The translations under genes and the position numbers were made by a program. 64,000 nt of DNA from NCBI RefSeq assembly GCF_004116405.1, contig NZ_SDIC01000006.1:62001-126000 (forward strand), written 5' to 3'. This document shows, one piece after another, positions 42,043 to 52,225 of this stretch. A model generated the notes under the pieces. That model ran no database searches and was not told where the DNA came from. It saw only the letters and a list, made by a program, of their open reading frames with translations. The stretch's first letter is position 1. The number at the start of each line of letters is the position of its first letter. The stretch comes from Halegenticoccus tardaugens (GTDB taxonomy: Archaea > Halobacteriota > Halobacteria > Halobacteriales > Haloferacaceae).

Positions 42043-44178
42043 ATGAGCGATCCCGCGGGCCGCAACCGACTGGGCGAGGAGGAGAGCCCGTACCTCAGAC
42101 AGCACGCGGACAACCCCGTCAACTGGCAGCCGTGGGACGAGGCGGCCCTCGACGCCGCCCGCGATCGGGACGTCCCGATCTTCCTCTCGGTCGGGTACTC
42201 GGCGTGTCACTGGTGTCACGTCATGGCCGACGAGAGCTTCGACGACGAGGAGGTCGCCGCGGCGCTGAACGACCGGTTCGTCCCCGTGAAGGTCGACCGC
42301 GAGGAGCGCCCCGACCTCGACAGCGTCTACCAGACGATCTGCCAACTGGTGACCGGGCGGGGCGGCTGGCCGCTCTCGGTCTGGCTCACGCCCGAAGGGA
42401 AGCCGTTCTACGTCGGCACGTACTTTCCCCGGGAGGGAAAGCAGGGGATGCCGGGCTTTCTCGACCTGCTCGACGGCCTCGCGCACTCGTGGGAGGCCGA
42501 CCGCGAGGAGATCGAAAACCGCGCCGAACAGTGGACGCGGGCGCTCGCGGACCAGCTGGAGGAGACGCCCGACGCGCCGGGCGACGCGCCCGACGCCGAG
42601 GTTCTCGGGACCGCAGCGGAGGCGGCCCTCCGGAGCGCCGACCGCGAGTACGGCGGCTTCGGGCGGGGGGGTCCGAAGTTCCCCCAGCCCGGCCGGATCG
42701 AACTCCTGCTCCGCGCGCACCGGCGGACGGGCCGCGAGGAGGCGGTCGCGGTCGCGACGAAGACGCTCGACGCGATGGCGGACGGCGGGCTGTACGACCA
42801 CGTCGGCGGCGGCTTCCACCGCTACGCGACCGACCGCGAGTGGACGGTGCCCCACTTCGAGAAGATGCTGTACGACAACGCGGCGCTGCCGGCCGTGTAC
42901 CTCTCGGGCTATCAGGCGACCGGGCGGTCGCGGTACGCGCTCGTCGCGCAGGAGACGTTCGCCTTCGTCGAGCGGGAGCTCACCCACCCCGACGGCGGAT
43001 TCTACAGCACGCTCGACGCGCAGAGCGAAGTCCCTCCGGATCGCGCCGCCGAGCGCTCGCGCGCCGGCGAGGAGGGGGCGTTCTACGTCTGGACGCCGGA
43101 GGAGGTGCGCGACGTCCTCGACGATTCCGACGCCGACCTCTTCTGCGACCGCTACGGCGTCGCCTCGGGCGGGAACTTCGAGGGGGGAACGACCGTGCTC
43201 ACCGTCTCGACGAGCGTCGCCGACCTGTCGACGGAGTACGGGATGGACGAAGCGACCGTCCGCGAGCGACTCGCGGACGCCCGCGCCGCGGCGTTCGACG
43301 CCCGCGAACGCCGGCCCAGGCCCGCCCGCGACGAGAAGGTGCTCGCCGGGTGGAACGGGCTCATGATCTCGTCGTTCGCGGCGGGCGCGCGCGTGCTCGC
43401 CCCCGAACTCGCCGGGAACGCGGCCGCGGCGCTCGACTTCGTCAGAGAGCGCCTGTGGGACGAGGACGCGGGGCGACTCAGCCGCAGGGTGATGAACGGC
43501 GAGGTGAAGGGAGCGGGGTATCTGGAGGACTACGCCTTCCTCGGCCGCGGCGCGTTCGACCTCTATCAGGCGACCGGGGAGGTCGACCACCTCGCGTTCG
43601 CCCTCGACCTCGCGCGCGCCATCGAGTCGGAGTTCTGGGACGAATCGGCGGGTACGCTGTACTTCACGCCCGCGAGCGGCGAGCGGCTGGTCACGCGTCC
43701 GCAGGAGTTGCACGATCAGTCCACCCCGTCGAGCGTCGGCGTCGCGGTCGGCCTCCTCTTCGACCTCGCGCACTTCGCGCCCGACGCCGACTTCGAGGCG
43801 ATCGGCGAGCGCGTCCTCCGGACCCACGGCGACCGAATCCGGGCGAGCCCGCTCGAACACGTCTCGCTCGCGCTCGCGGCCGACGCGCACGCCCGGGGCG
43901 CGCTCGAACTCACCGTCGCGGCCGACGAGATGCCGGCCGAGTGGCGCGAGGTGCTCGCCGGCCGCTACCTCCCGGGTGCGATCGTCGCCCGTCGGCCGCC
44001 GACCGAGGCGGGCCTCGACGGGTGGCTCGACGAACTCGGCCTGGACGACGCGCCGCCGATCTGGGTCGGTCGCGAGGCGACGGACGACGAGCCGACGGTG
44101 TACGCCTGCGAGGCGTTCACGTGCTCGCCGCCGCAGACCGACGTCCGAGCGGCGCTCGACTGGGCGGACGAGAACTGA
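42043..44178 (+). CDS. DUF255/YyaL thioredoxin-domain protein
   Basis: 711 residues. The N-terminal thioredoxin-like DUF255 domain has SACHWCHVM (near residue 51) and ends around 170. The rest is a six-hairpin (alpha/alpha)6 barrel with FEKMLYDNAAL and the terminal EAFTCSPPQ. This is the widespread YyaL/SPATA20 family, whose biochemical function is unsettled. The ATG at 42043 gives the family start (EEESPYLRQHADNPV). It stands alone. Confidence 0.92.
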   Translation: MSDPAGRNRLGEEESPYLRQHADNPVNWQPWDEAALDAARDRDVPIFLSVGYSACHWCHVMADESFDDEEVAAALNDRFVPVKVDREERPDLDSVYQTICQLVTGRGGWPLSVWLTPEGKPFYVGTYFPREGKQGMPGFLDLLDGLAHSWEADREEIENRAEQWTRALADQLEETPDAPGDAPDAEVLGTAAEAALRSADREYGGFGRGGPKFPQPGRIELLLRAHRRTGREEAVAVATKTLDAMADGGLYDHVGGGFHRYATDREWTVPHFEKMLYDNAALPAVYLSGYQATGRSRYALVAQETFAFVERELTHPDGGFYSTLDAQSEVPPDRAAERSRAGEEGAFYVWTPEEVRDVLDDSDADLFCDRYGVASGGNFEGGTTVLTVSTSVADLSTEYGMDEATVRERLADARAAAFDARERRPRPARDEKVLAGWNGLMISSFAAGARVLAPELAGNAAAALDFVRERLWDEDAGRLSRRVMNGEVKGAGYLEDYAFLGRGAFDLYQATGEVDHLAFALDLARAIESEFWDESAGTLYFTPASGERLVTRPQELHDQSTPSSVGVAVGLLFDLAHFAPDADFEAIGERVLRTHGDRIRASPLEHVSLALAADAHARGALELTVAADEMPAEWREVLAGRYLPGAIVARRPPTEAGLDGWLDELGLDDAPPIWVGREATDDEPTVYACEAFTCSPPQTDVRAALDWADEN

Positions 44179-44355
44179 GTCGCGTCGCGCGCCGTCGCGC
44201 CCTCGTTGGTCAGCGATCGCCACCCGTCGATTCGCGATCGTCATCCGACGGTAGGCGGTCCCGCCGCCGAAAGCGTTGAACCGTTCGCACCCGTACGGGT
44301 ACTGGAGGTAATCTGCGGTCCGACGCGCGCTGCGGACCGTCGCGGGGGTGGTATC

Positions 44356-44952
44356 ATGGATGCGAACGGGTTGACCGACGGTGCGAGCACCGCGAAGCGA
44401 TCCCCGGAGGAAACCTTCCGGAGAGCGAAGCGCGGGCTCCTCGTCCATCCGCCGCTCGCGGTCGCGCTCTGGCTTTTGGTCGGCGGCGCGACGGACCTCC
44501 CCCCCGGCCGCGTCCGGTCCTTCCTCGTGAGCGCGGTGCTCGTCTTCGCCCTCTTTCAGTCGTTCGTCGCGGGCGCGGTCGTCGTCGACTTCGTGAACGC
44601 GAGCCGGTACCATCCGACTTACCGGACGTTCTTCGGGGTCGTCGGGCTCCTGCTCGGGTTGCTCCTGCTGACCGCGGGGTTTTACGGGACGTTCTATCCC
44701 GACGTCACGGACGACTGGCGCGAGGGGGCGAACGAGCGGGCGGAGCAAACGCGGGTCGCCGTTGCCACCGCGGAAACCGCGGAGGAGGTCAACGAGCGGT
44801 TCGACGTCCTGCTCGAGGCCGAGGGGTACGCCTCCGCGATGACCGTGATCGCCGCGGTCGGACCCGTTCTCGTCGGCGCGCTCGGCGCGGTGCTGGCGGC
44901 GTTCGGATACCTCGGCGTCAAAACGGGGCCGCCGCGCGAGCACCTCACGTAG
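44356..44952 (+). CDS. Membrane protein of unknown function
   Basis: 198 residues from the ATG at 44356. Four hydrophobic segments (about 33-48, 53-75, 90-110 and 158-185) surround an extracellular-looking loop with YPDVTDDWREGANERAEQ and a helix rich in Ala/Glu. No family recognised. No partner gene on the same strand. Codon use is normal. Confidence 0.6.
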   Translation: MDANGLTDGASTAKRSPEETFRRAKRGLLVHPPLAVALWLLVGGATDLPPGRVRSFLVSAVLVFALFQSFVAGAVVVDFVNASRYHPTYRTFFGVVGLLLGLLLLTAGFYGTFYPDVTDDWREGANERAEQTRVAVATAETAEEVNERFDVLLEAEGYASAMTVIAAVGPVLVGALGAVLAAFGYLGVKTGPPREHLT

Positions 44953-45057
44953 CGATCCGTCGGCTCGACCACTCTGTCGCCGGATTCGACGCCGCAGTCG
45001 CCGATCGTCGGCCCTCGTCGGCTCCGACGGACGCGGCCGCCGAAGTCCGGCGGCGCT

Positions 45058-45441
45058 TCAGGCCGACGCGTCGACCCCGTCGATCCGCTCCGCGAGGTAC
45101 GCCGCGATCGGCACCGGCTCCTCCTCGACGAACCGGGCGATCTCCTCGCCGCCGCGTTCGACCACGACCGTCGGGATGTACTCGACGCCGTACTCCTCGA
45201 CGCCGGGGCCGACTTTCGTGCCGTCCTCGGCCTTCTCGACGGGGTAGTGTTCGACGCGTTCTCCGGACGCGCCCGCGGCGTCGAGGGCGGCGGCGAAGTC
45301 GGGGAGCTGCCGACGGCAGTCCTTGCACCAGTCGCCGGCCCACACCTTGAACACCAGTTCGTCGTCGGAGAGCGCGTCCACGATTTCCTCGTGGGACGCC
45401 GCGTCCCACGTCGGATTCGGCTCCATCGTTTCGAGCGTCAT
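45058..45441 (-). CDS. Thioredoxin family protein
   Basis: 127 residues. A thioredoxin fold with active site WCKDC near residue 38 (not the common WCGPC) and the cis-proline in EYIPTVVV. It probably reduces disulfides or a specific client. It is divergent from cysteine synthase by 140 bases. The start could be five codons later (MEPNPTW). Confidence 0.82.
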   Translation of the reverse strand: MTLETMEPNPTWDAASHEEIVDALSDDELVFKVWAGDWCKDCRRQLPDFAAALDAAGASGERVEHYPVEKAEDGTKVGPGVEEYGVEYIPTVVVERGGEEIARFVEEEPVPIAAYLAERIDGVDASA

Positions 45442-45581
45442 TGTCGCGAGGGTAGCGTTCGAGGGGTGTTAAGACCCGCGTTCCCGGCGACCGGTCTCGG
45501 TTCGCCGGCGACCCCCCACGATCCGAAGCGCCCTACCGCTGTCGCCAGCGGTTTACGTCGGGACGTCGTACCGACTCGAAA

Positions 45582-46538
45582 ATGGACGCGAATATCCTCG
45601 ACACCATCGGTTCGCCGCTGGTTCGGGTGAACTCGCCGGCGGGTTCCGTGATCGCGGCCAAGATCGAATCGAAGAACCCGGGCGGCTCGGCCAAGGACCG
45701 CCCGGCGCGCTTTATGATCGAGGCGGCGGAGCGCGAGGGGCGGCTCGAACCGGGCGACCGCATCGTCGAGCCGACGAGCGGCAACACGGGCATCGGCATC
45801 GCGATGGTCGCGGCGGCGAAGGGCTACGACGCGACCATCGTCATGCCGTCGTCGAAGTCGCCGGAGCGGCGGCGCATCATGCGGGCGTACGGCGCGGCGA
45901 TCGAACTCGTCGACGGTACCATCACGGACGCGAAGGCGCGCGCGGACGAACTCGAAGCCGAGGAGGGGATGGTCCAGCTCCGGCAGTTCGAGAACGAGGC
46001 GAACCCCGAGTCGCACTACCGGACGACCGCCGAGGAGATCGTAGAACAGATCGGCGACCGCGAGGTCGACGCGCTCGTCGCCGGCGTCGGCACCGGCGGG
46101 ACGATCACCGGCGTCGGCCGCCGGCTCCGAGAGGAGTTCCCGGCGATCGAGATCGTCGCGGTCGAACCCGCGGAGAGCGCCGTCCTCTCGGGCGAGGAGC
46201 CGACCGGCGACAGCTTCCAGGGGATGGGGCCGGGCTTCGTCAGTCCGAACCTCGACACCGACCTCCTCGACGACGTGGAGGTCGTGACCATCGAGGAGGC
46301 CGAGGCGGAGTGTCGCCGCCTCGCCCGCGAGGAGGGCATCCTTGTCGGCCAATCGAGCGGCGCGTCGAACGTCGCCGCGAACCGCGTCGCGGAGCGGATC
46401 GCCCGACCCGGGGCGGACTGCCCGGACGCGCCCGACGAACTCGCCGCCGACGGCTTCGGCGACGACTGCCCCCTGATCGTCACCGTCTTCTGGGACAGCG
46501 GCGAGCGGTACATGTCCACCGGCATGTTCGACGACTAG
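45582..46538 (+). CDS. cysK: Cysteine synthase (PLP-dependent)
   Basis: 318 residues. The PLP lysine is in NPGGSAKDR (near 39), the substrate loop is PTSGNTGIG, and the cofactor phosphate loop is GVGTGGTITG. It replaces the side group of O-acetylserine (or O-phosphoserine) with sulfide to give cysteine. With glutamate-cysteine ligase 12 kb away and thioredoxin adjacent, it belongs to the thiol supply. A few C-terminal residues (DDCPLIVTVFWDSGERYMST) match the family end. Confidence 0.93.
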   Translation: MDANILDTIGSPLVRVNSPAGSVIAAKIESKNPGGSAKDRPARFMIEAAEREGRLEPGDRIVEPTSGNTGIGIAMVAAAKGYDATIVMPSSKSPERRRIMRAYGAAIELVDGTITDAKARADELEAEEGMVQLRQFENEANPESHYRTTAEEIVEQIGDREVDALVAGVGTGGTITGVGRRLREEFPAIEIVAVEPAESAVLSGEEPTGDSFQGMGPGFVSPNLDTDLLDDVEVVTIEEAEAECRRLAREEGILVGQSSGASNVAANRVAERIARPGADCPDAPDELAADGFGDDCPLIVTVFWDSGERYMSTGMFDD

Positions 46539-46577
46539 GTACGAGAGCCGGCCGGGGCAGTTCCGTCGCTCACGGCG

Positions 46578-47030
46578 TCACCCGCTGAACTCCGATTCGG
46601 TCACGCGAACGACGACCGTGTCGTCGACCTCCCTGAGGTCGTACGTCGGGATCTCGCCGTCGACGCGCGTGAGGAACATCGGTTCGACGAGCCGGCCGTC
46701 GGCGACGCCGTACACCTTCAACAGGTCGTCGGTTTCTGCGGGATCGACCGACCCGTCCCTGACGGCCCTCGCGAGCGGCCGCGAGAGCCACTCCTCGTCG
46801 CTGACGCTCGGTTCGAGGACGAGCGCGGCGTCGACGAATCGGACGAGGTACCAGTTCAGGTCGTTCAGGAGCGACACCGCCGCGCCGACGCTGACGGTGT
46901 CGGCGGCGATCGCGTTCTCGAACGGCTCGCCGAGGTCGTAGGTCGAAAGCGCCCGCCGGGAGGTCTCTCTGGAGAACAGCTCGTACCGAAGGTTCACGTC
47001 CGGCTTTCCGACGAGACAGACGCGCGTCAC
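46578..47030 (-). CDS. DUF5804 family protein
   Basis: 150 residues. It starts MTRVCLVGKPDVNLRYEL and includes DLLKVYGVADGRLVEPMF, matching the haloarchaeal DUF5804 family as I recall it. The domain seems alpha/beta with a strand-rich end (DDTVVVRVTE). Function unknown. It lies downstream of thiI on the same strand, 63 bases away. Confidence 0.8.
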   Translation of the reverse strand: MTRVCLVGKPDVNLRYELFSRETSRRALSTYDLGEPFENAIAADTVSVGAAVSLLNDLNWYLVRFVDAALVLEPSVSDEEWLSRPLARAVRDGSVDPAETDDLLKVYGVADGRLVEPMFLTRVDGEIPTYDLREVDDTVVVRVTESEFSG

Positions 47031-47093
47031 ACCCGACCGAAGTCGGCGCCCGCCTAAAGCGATTCCGATGAGCGGTTCGTCGGGCGAACGCGC

Positions 47094-48296
47094 CTACGTC
47101 CCGCCCGGTACCGTCGCCGCCTCGCGGCGCAGTCGGTGCACGTCGAGGACCTCGGCGTCGACCGCGAGGGCCGCGGCTCGATTGAGCAATCCGTCGGGTT
47201 CGGCCGCTTCGACCTCGTCGAGGCTCGCGTTCGTCTCGGGGTACGAGGGGGCGACGCGCTCGCAGCCGACGGGGAGCGTCGAGTCGTCGAACGTCCCGAT
47301 CCGCCGCGCCCGCTCCGTGACGTCGGTCTTGTCCCGCGTCAAGAGCGGCCGGTGGACCGGCAGCGTCGCCGCCGCGTCGGTGACGGCGAGGTTCGGCCCC
47401 GTCTGGCTCGACTTCTGCCCGATCGACTCGCCGGTGACGACCGAGTGCGCGCCGATCTCCCGGGCGATCGCCTCGCCGATGCGGAGCATGGCGCGGCGCA
47501 GCGAGAGCATCCGCGTCACGCCGATCTCGGCGGCCATCTCCGCCACGAGATCCCCCGCGGGGACGACGCGGAGCCGCACGTCGTAGTTCGGGGCGTACCG
47601 CGCCAGCCGACAGGCCACCGAGACGGCGCGGGCGCGGTGGTCCGGGCCGCCGTAGTCGCCGAGGTCGACGTAGACCAGTTCGACCGCGCAGCCGCGCTTC
47701 ATCGTCTCCCACGCGGCGACCGGCGAGTCGATGCCGCCGCTGAGGAGGACGACGGCGGTCCCCTGCGTCCCGAGGGGCAGTCCGCCCGGTCCCGGCCGGC
47801 GCTCCGTGAACACGAACGCCTCCTCCTCCCGACAGTCGACGCCGTAGGTCACGCTCGGGTCGTCGAGATCGACCGGCGCGCCCGCGACCTCCTGGATCGC
47901 CCGACCGCCGTCGCGTTCGACGTCGCCGCTCGTGAAGCCGTGTGCCGCCTTCGGTCCGGCGCGGCGCGCTCGCACCGCGAAGCTCCCCCCGGGGTGAGCC
48001 GCGGCGGCCGTCCGGAGCGACTCGCGGATCGCGTCGAGCGTCGGCGGGCAGGTCGCGGCGGGGCTCGCGGAGACGACGCCGAACGCGTCGGCCGCCGCGT
48101 CGGCGGCGGCGTCGGGGTCGTCGGTGCGGACGAACAGGCGCGACCAGCGGCGCTCGACGGTTCCCCCTACGTCGCGATCGGCGAGCAGCGCCTCGACGTT
48201 GTCGCGGAGCCGCCGCTCCATGTCGGTTCGAACCTTCGCGCTCTTGATCCCGATCTCGCCGTACCGGACGACGACCGTGTCCGCTTCGAGGGTCAC
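47094..48296 (-). CDS. thiI: tRNA 4-thiouridine synthase ThiI
   Basis: 400 residues. An N-terminal ferredoxin-like/THUMP domain (YGEIGIKSAKVR; FAVRARRAGPKAAHGFTS) precedes the PP-loop adenylating domain with LLSGGIDSPVAAW near 182. The rhodanese domain of bacterial ThiI is absent, as usual in archaea. It thiolates U8 of tRNA and may also feed thiazole synthesis. The end region reads VGCERVAPSYPET, where others have a CC pair. Confidence 0.92.
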   Translation of the reverse strand: MTLEADTVVVRYGEIGIKSAKVRTDMERRLRDNVEALLADRDVGGTVERRWSRLFVRTDDPDAAADAAADAFGVVSASPAATCPPTLDAIRESLRTAAAAHPGGSFAVRARRAGPKAAHGFTSGDVERDGGRAIQEVAGAPVDLDDPSVTYGVDCREEEAFVFTERRPGPGGLPLGTQGTAVVLLSGGIDSPVAAWETMKRGCAVELVYVDLGDYGGPDHRARAVSVACRLARYAPNYDVRLRVVPAGDLVAEMAAEIGVTRMLSLRRAMLRIGEAIAREIGAHSVVTGESIGQKSSQTGPNLAVTDAAATLPVHRPLLTRDKTDVTERARRIGTFDDSTLPVGCERVAPSYPETNASLDEVEAAEPDGLLNRAAALAVDAEVLDVHRLRREAATVPGGT

Positions 48297-48400
48297 TGGG
48301 TGAGGGTACGCCGGCGAGGGGATTAAGGGGCTTCGACCGGGCGGTGCGGTCGGAAAACCGGAACGAGTCGACCGAACGACCGGAATCGAGCGATCCCGGC

Positions 48401-49606
48401 TCAGAACGTCGAGAGGTCGCCCTCGATGGTCTTTCGCGTGACGGACGTCACGTCTGCGAGTTCGCGGTCGACGATCGCGCGCACCTCCGCCTCGATGTCG
48501 GAGACTGAGACGCCTTCCTCGGTGACGATCTGGGCGTCCGCGACGTGCGGCTGGTCGATCGGCCGGCCGATCTGGCTCAGGAGGCGGACCTGCAGGTCGC
48601 GGATGCCGTCGACCTCGGCGACGACCGTCTCCGCGATCTCCGTCGAGAGGAGGTTGTAGATCTTCCCGATGTGGTTGACGGGGTTCTTCCCGCTCGTCGC
48701 CTCCATGCTCATCGGCCGGTTCGGCGTGATCAGCCCGTTCGCGCGGTTGCCGCGACCGACGGAGCCGTCGTCACCCTGCTCCGCGCTCGTGCCGGTCGTC
48801 GTGAGGTAGATCGACCCCTCCTCGTAGTTGTCGGCGGTGTTGACCTCGACGCCGACTTCCCGATCCGTGTACTCCCGCGCGAGACCCCACACGAACTCCT
48901 GGACGCGCCCGACGGCGGCGTCGTACGCGTCGAGGTCCGCGACGTACCGGTCGATCATCGCGGCGGCGACCGTGATGTCGATGCGGTCGCCCTCGCGCTT
49001 GCCCATGATCTTCACGTCGGGACCGAGTTCTGGGTGATCCGCCGCGTACGTCGTGTTGAGCTCGCGTTCGGCGTTGCGGACGATCCGCTCCGTCTCCGTC
49101 AGGGGCGCATGACCGACGCCGAAGCTCGTGTCGTTCGCCATCGGAACGGTCGCACCCTCCTCGCCGAACACCTCCTGGAGGTCGCCGCTGCCCTCGCCGA
49201 GGCGGACGTCGACGACGATCTCGGTGCCGAACTCCAGCTCGGGAACCTTCTCGTTCAGGTAGTCGCGCGCCGCCGCGAGCGCGACGGAGTCGACCGGGAT
49301 CTTCTGCCCGTCGTATTCCCGCGTCGCGCGTCCGACGATGAGCACGTAGATGGGCTCTATCACCTCTCCGCCGCCGAAGGCGGGAGCCGCCGATCCGGCG
49401 ACGAGCTGCGTCTCGTCCGTGTTGTAGTGGAGCACCTTCCCGACGCGATCGATGTACGTCTGCGACAGCGCCCGGGAGACGCTCTCTGCGATCCCGTCGC
49501 AGATCGAATCGGGGTGGCCGATCCCCTTCCGCTCGACGATCTCGACCGCCTGGTCCTCCACCGCCGTCCGGTCGAGCTCCGCGATCTGGATGTTCCGCGT
49601 GGTCAT
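48401..49606 (-). CDS. mat: Archaeal methionine adenosyltransferase
   Basis: 401 residues, the archaeal (not bacterial MetK) type: [18 protein letters not shown] near 27, [18 protein letters not shown], and [16 protein letters not shown] near 265. It makes S-adenosylmethionine from methionine and ATP. CTATAACTT at 49633-49641 is about 31 bases upstream of the ATG. Monocistronic. Confidence 0.95.
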   Translation of the reverse strand: MTTRNIQIAELDRTAVEDQAVEIVERKGIGHPDSICDGIAESVSRALSQTYIDRVGKVLHYNTDETQLVAGSAAPAFGGGEVIEPIYVLIVGRATREYDGQKIPVDSVALAAARDYLNEKVPELEFGTEIVVDVRLGEGSGDLQEVFGEEGATVPMANDTSFGVGHAPLTETERIVRNAERELNTTYAADHPELGPDVKIMGKREGDRIDITVAAAMIDRYVADLDAYDAAVGRVQEFVWGLAREYTDREVGVEVNTADNYEEGSIYLTTTGTSAEQGDDGSVGRGNRANGLITPNRPMSMEATSGKNPVNHIGKIYNLLSTEIAETVVAEVDGIRDLQVRLLSQIGRPIDQPHVADAQIVTEEGVSVSDIEAEVRAIVDRELADVTSVTRKTIEGDLSTF

Positions 49607-49666
49607 TGGTCCGAACTTCTACACGCCGGATGCTATAACTTGCGGAAACCTCCAGCGAGTGCAAGA

Positions 49667-50230
49667 TTACTCTTGGTTATTTTCCCGCAGCAGTAGCCCG
49701 AGGTACGAGGTTCGGATCCCCTCGTCGGGATCGAGATCGAGCGACCGCAGCACCGCGACAGCCCCTTTCCTCACGGATTCGACGCGGTCTTCGGTCGCCT
49801 CGCGTTCGACCTCCACGAACTCCCCCAGTCCGTCGACGCGGTCGAGCGTCACCGCGTACCCGTCCAGCGAGTAGCGCTCCCGCTCCTTTTCGACGACCGC
49901 GGCCTCCTCGAATCCCAACCCGCGCAGTATCCCGGCCATCGCGCCGTCGTCCGCGACCTCCGTCTCGAACTCCTCGCGCGTCTTCGACTCGGCCTCGACG
50001 AGCGGGCCCTTGTACGTGACCTTCGTGGCCGATTCCGCCTCGCCGTCGCCGTCCGCCGGCGTCTCCCGGCGAATCCTGAGCGCCTCGTCCGTCTCGGCGA
50101 AGTCGCGGTGGGGTGCGTCGTAGTAGGTGTCGCGCTGCGCGACCGCCGCGACGCGCTCCGCGCCTCGTTCGTCGAGTCGCCGCCGCGCGGTGACGTGGTC
50201 GGCCCGGACCTTGAGTTCGACCTCGTACAT
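49667..50230 (-). CDS. CYTH-domain (class IV adenylate cyclase-like) protein
   Basis: 187 residues from the ATG at 50230. The ExExK signature of CYTH tunnels is at the very start (EVELK), and the chain continues with RDTYYDAP, ALRIRRET and KVTYKGP and ends with the VEVERE strand. The family binds triphosphate groups. Archaeal members are often triphosphatases rather than cyclases. The activity here is unknown. Confidence 0.85.
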   Translation of the reverse strand: MYEVELKVRADHVTARRRLDERGAERVAAVAQRDTYYDAPHRDFAETDEALRIRRETPADGDGEAESATKVTYKGPLVEAESKTREEFETEVADDGAMAGILRGLGFEEAAVVEKERERYSLDGYAVTLDRVDGLGEFVEVEREATEDRVESVRKGAVAVLRSLDLDPDEGIRTSYLGLLLRENNQE

Positions 50231-50412
50231 GGGTGTCGGATCGGGCGACGGGGGCAAAAGACGCCCGCTCTCGGATCGGCGGGGACATAAACGGCCTACC
50301 TGTGAGGGAACAACGCTCTTTCCGCGTTCGACCGTATACGAGCTATGGTACCACTCGACTCGGTCACCGGGGCGCGAACGCGCGGGCGGTTCGGACCGAC
50401 GGGCGTCGTCCG

Positions 50413-51501
50413 ATGAAGCTGTGCGACGTGACCCTCCGCGAGGGCGACCAGATGCCCGGCCGATCGTACTCGGTCGAACAGAAAGCCGAGGCGGGCCTGG
50501 CGCTCGACCGCCTCGGCGTCGACTTCGTCGAAGCCGGCTTCCCGGCCACGGGCGAGAAGGACCGGCGCGCCGTCGCCGAACTGGCCGACGCCGCCGAGGC
50601 GGACGTCGCCGCGATCGCCCGGGCGGTGCCGGCCGACGTGGAGGCGGCGCTCGAAGCGGAAGCGGACGTGATCTCCGTGTTCGGGCCCGTGTCGTCGCTG
50701 CAACTGGAGCACGCCCTCGGGAAGACCCGGGAGGAGATGCTCGACGCGATGCGCGACGCGGTCGACCTCGCGCACTCGGGCGGCGCGCGCGTCCACCTCA
50801 GCCTCGTCGACGCGTTCCGAACCGAACGCCGGTACGTCGTCGACGCCTGCGAGCGGTTCTCCGACGCCGAGTACGTCGTCCTCGCCGACACGGTGGGCGT
50901 CCGCACGCCCCGCTCGGTCGCGAGCACCCTCGCGGCGCTCGGCGAGTCGGTCGACCTCGGGCGAGTCGGCGTCCACTTCCATCAGGATCTCGGGGTGGCC
51001 ACCGCGAACGTCCTCGCCGCGTACGAGGCCGGCGCGGGCAAGGCGGACGTGAGCGTCGCCTCGCTCGGCGAGCGGGCCGGCAACGCCGCCCTGGAGGAGG
51101 TCGTCGTCGCCGGAACGATCGAGCACGGCGAATCCTTCGGCGTCGACGCAGCCCGTCTCGTTCCGGCCTGTCGCGAGGTGCTGTCGGCGCTCGGCGAGCG
51201 CGTCGACGCCAGAAAGCCGATCCTCGGTCGAGAGGTCGCAGAACACGAGTCGGGCATCCACACCGCCGCGATGCTCGGGGAGCCGGGCGTCTTCGAGCCG
51301 TTCGACCCCGCCGACTTCGGCGGCGAGCGGCGGCTCGTCTTCGGGGCGGGGACGGGCCGCGGCGGCGCGCGCGGGCTGCTCGAACGCGCCGGCTTCGAAC
51401 CGACGGACCGGCGGGTCGAGTCGCTGCTGTCGGCGCTCGCGGACGAGGGGCCGATGGGGACGGACGGGGCGGTCGCGCTCGCGCGGCGGCTGTTCGGCTG
51501 A
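50413..51501 (+). CDS. Homocitrate/2-isopropylmalate synthase-like enzyme
   Basis: 362 residues. An HMGL-type TIM barrel with DVTLREGDQMPG at the start, FHQDLGVATAN (metal histidines) near 190 and EHESGIHTAAM near 280. It condenses acetyl-CoA with a 2-oxo acid. At this length it lacks the regulatory LeuA dimer domain and is closer to homocitrate/AksA-type enzymes. TGGTACCA at 50346-50353 in its leader is an 8-base palindrome similar to the GTACCAC elements near the tenA genes. The substrate is unresolved. Confidence 0.82.
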   Translation: MKLCDVTLREGDQMPGRSYSVEQKAEAGLALDRLGVDFVEAGFPATGEKDRRAVAELADAAEADVAAIARAVPADVEAALEAEADVISVFGPVSSLQLEHALGKTREEMLDAMRDAVDLAHSGGARVHLSLVDAFRTERRYVVDACERFSDAEYVVLADTVGVRTPRSVASTLAALGESVDLGRVGVHFHQDLGVATANVLAAYEAGAGKADVSVASLGERAGNAALEEVVVAGTIEHGESFGVDAARLVPACREVLSALGERVDARKPILGREVAEHESGIHTAAMLGEPGVFEPFDPADFGGERRLVFGAGTGRGGARGLLERAGFEPTDRRVESLLSALADEGPMGTDGAVALARRLFG

Positions 51502-51519
51502 CCCGCGTTCGGCTCCGCT

Positions 51520-52068
51520 CTACCCCTTCAGCTTCGACGCGAAGTTCTCCCGGAGCTTGTCGAGCTTCGGCGGGATGTGAACCGCACAGTACGCCTGCTC
51601 CGGGTTCTTCTCGTAGAAGTTCTGGTGGTACTCCTCGGCCTCGTAGAACGCCTCCAGCGGTTCGACCTCCGTCACGATGGGGTCGTCGTACGCGCCGGCC
51701 GCCTCCAGTTCCTCGATGAGGGCCTCCGCCGTCTCCCGCTGCTCGTCGTCGTGGTAGAAGACGGCCGAGCGGTACTGCGTTCCGACGTCCGGCCCCTGTC
51801 GGTTGAGCGTCGTCGGGTCGTGGATGGTGAAAAAGACCTCCAGCAGCTCCCGGTATCCGATCTCGTCGGGGTCGTAGGTCACCTGCACGACCTCCGCGTG
51901 GCCGGTTTCGCCCGAGCACACCTCCTCGTACGTCGGGTTCTCGGTCGATCCGCCGGCGTAGCCGGAGACGACGGATTCGACGCCCCCGAGCCGCTCGAAC
52001 GGGGCCTCGATGCACCAAAAGCAGCCGCCCGCGAGGGTCGCCTGCGCCGCTGTTTCGCGTTCGCTCAT
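51520..52068 (-). CDS. msrA: Peptide-methionine (S)-S-oxide reductase
   Basis: 182 residues from the ATG at 52068. The catalytic motif is GGCFWCIEAPFE near residue 14, with GTQYRSAVFYHD and the EYHQNFYEKNP block further on. It repairs oxidised methionine in proteins using thioredoxin. Convergent with the homocitrate-synthase-like gene. Confidence 0.95.
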   Translation of the reverse strand: MSERETAAQATLAGGCFWCIEAPFERLGGVESVVSGYAGGSTENPTYEEVCSGETGHAEVVQVTYDPDEIGYRELLEVFFTIHDPTTLNRQGPDVGTQYRSAVFYHDDEQRETAEALIEELEAAGAYDDPIVTEVEPLEAFYEAEEYHQNFYEKNPEQAYCAVHIPPKLDKLRENFASKLKG

Positions 52069-52225
52069 CGCGTCCCCCTTGGTGCTCGACGCGTTAAGCG
52101 TCTCTGGTCGATCGCGATCCCGCGCGCTCGCCGGCGGTGCGGGCCTCGATCCGTCCCTCGCGTCGACGTTTCGCCGACGGGGTCGAAACGTGATTCTTAA
52201 GGGCGGCACGGGAGACGTACCCTAC

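Noticed and set aside
42016..44943. 975-residue minus-strand open frame
   Set aside because: Lies opposite the well-supported DUF255 gene; composition of a shadow frame.
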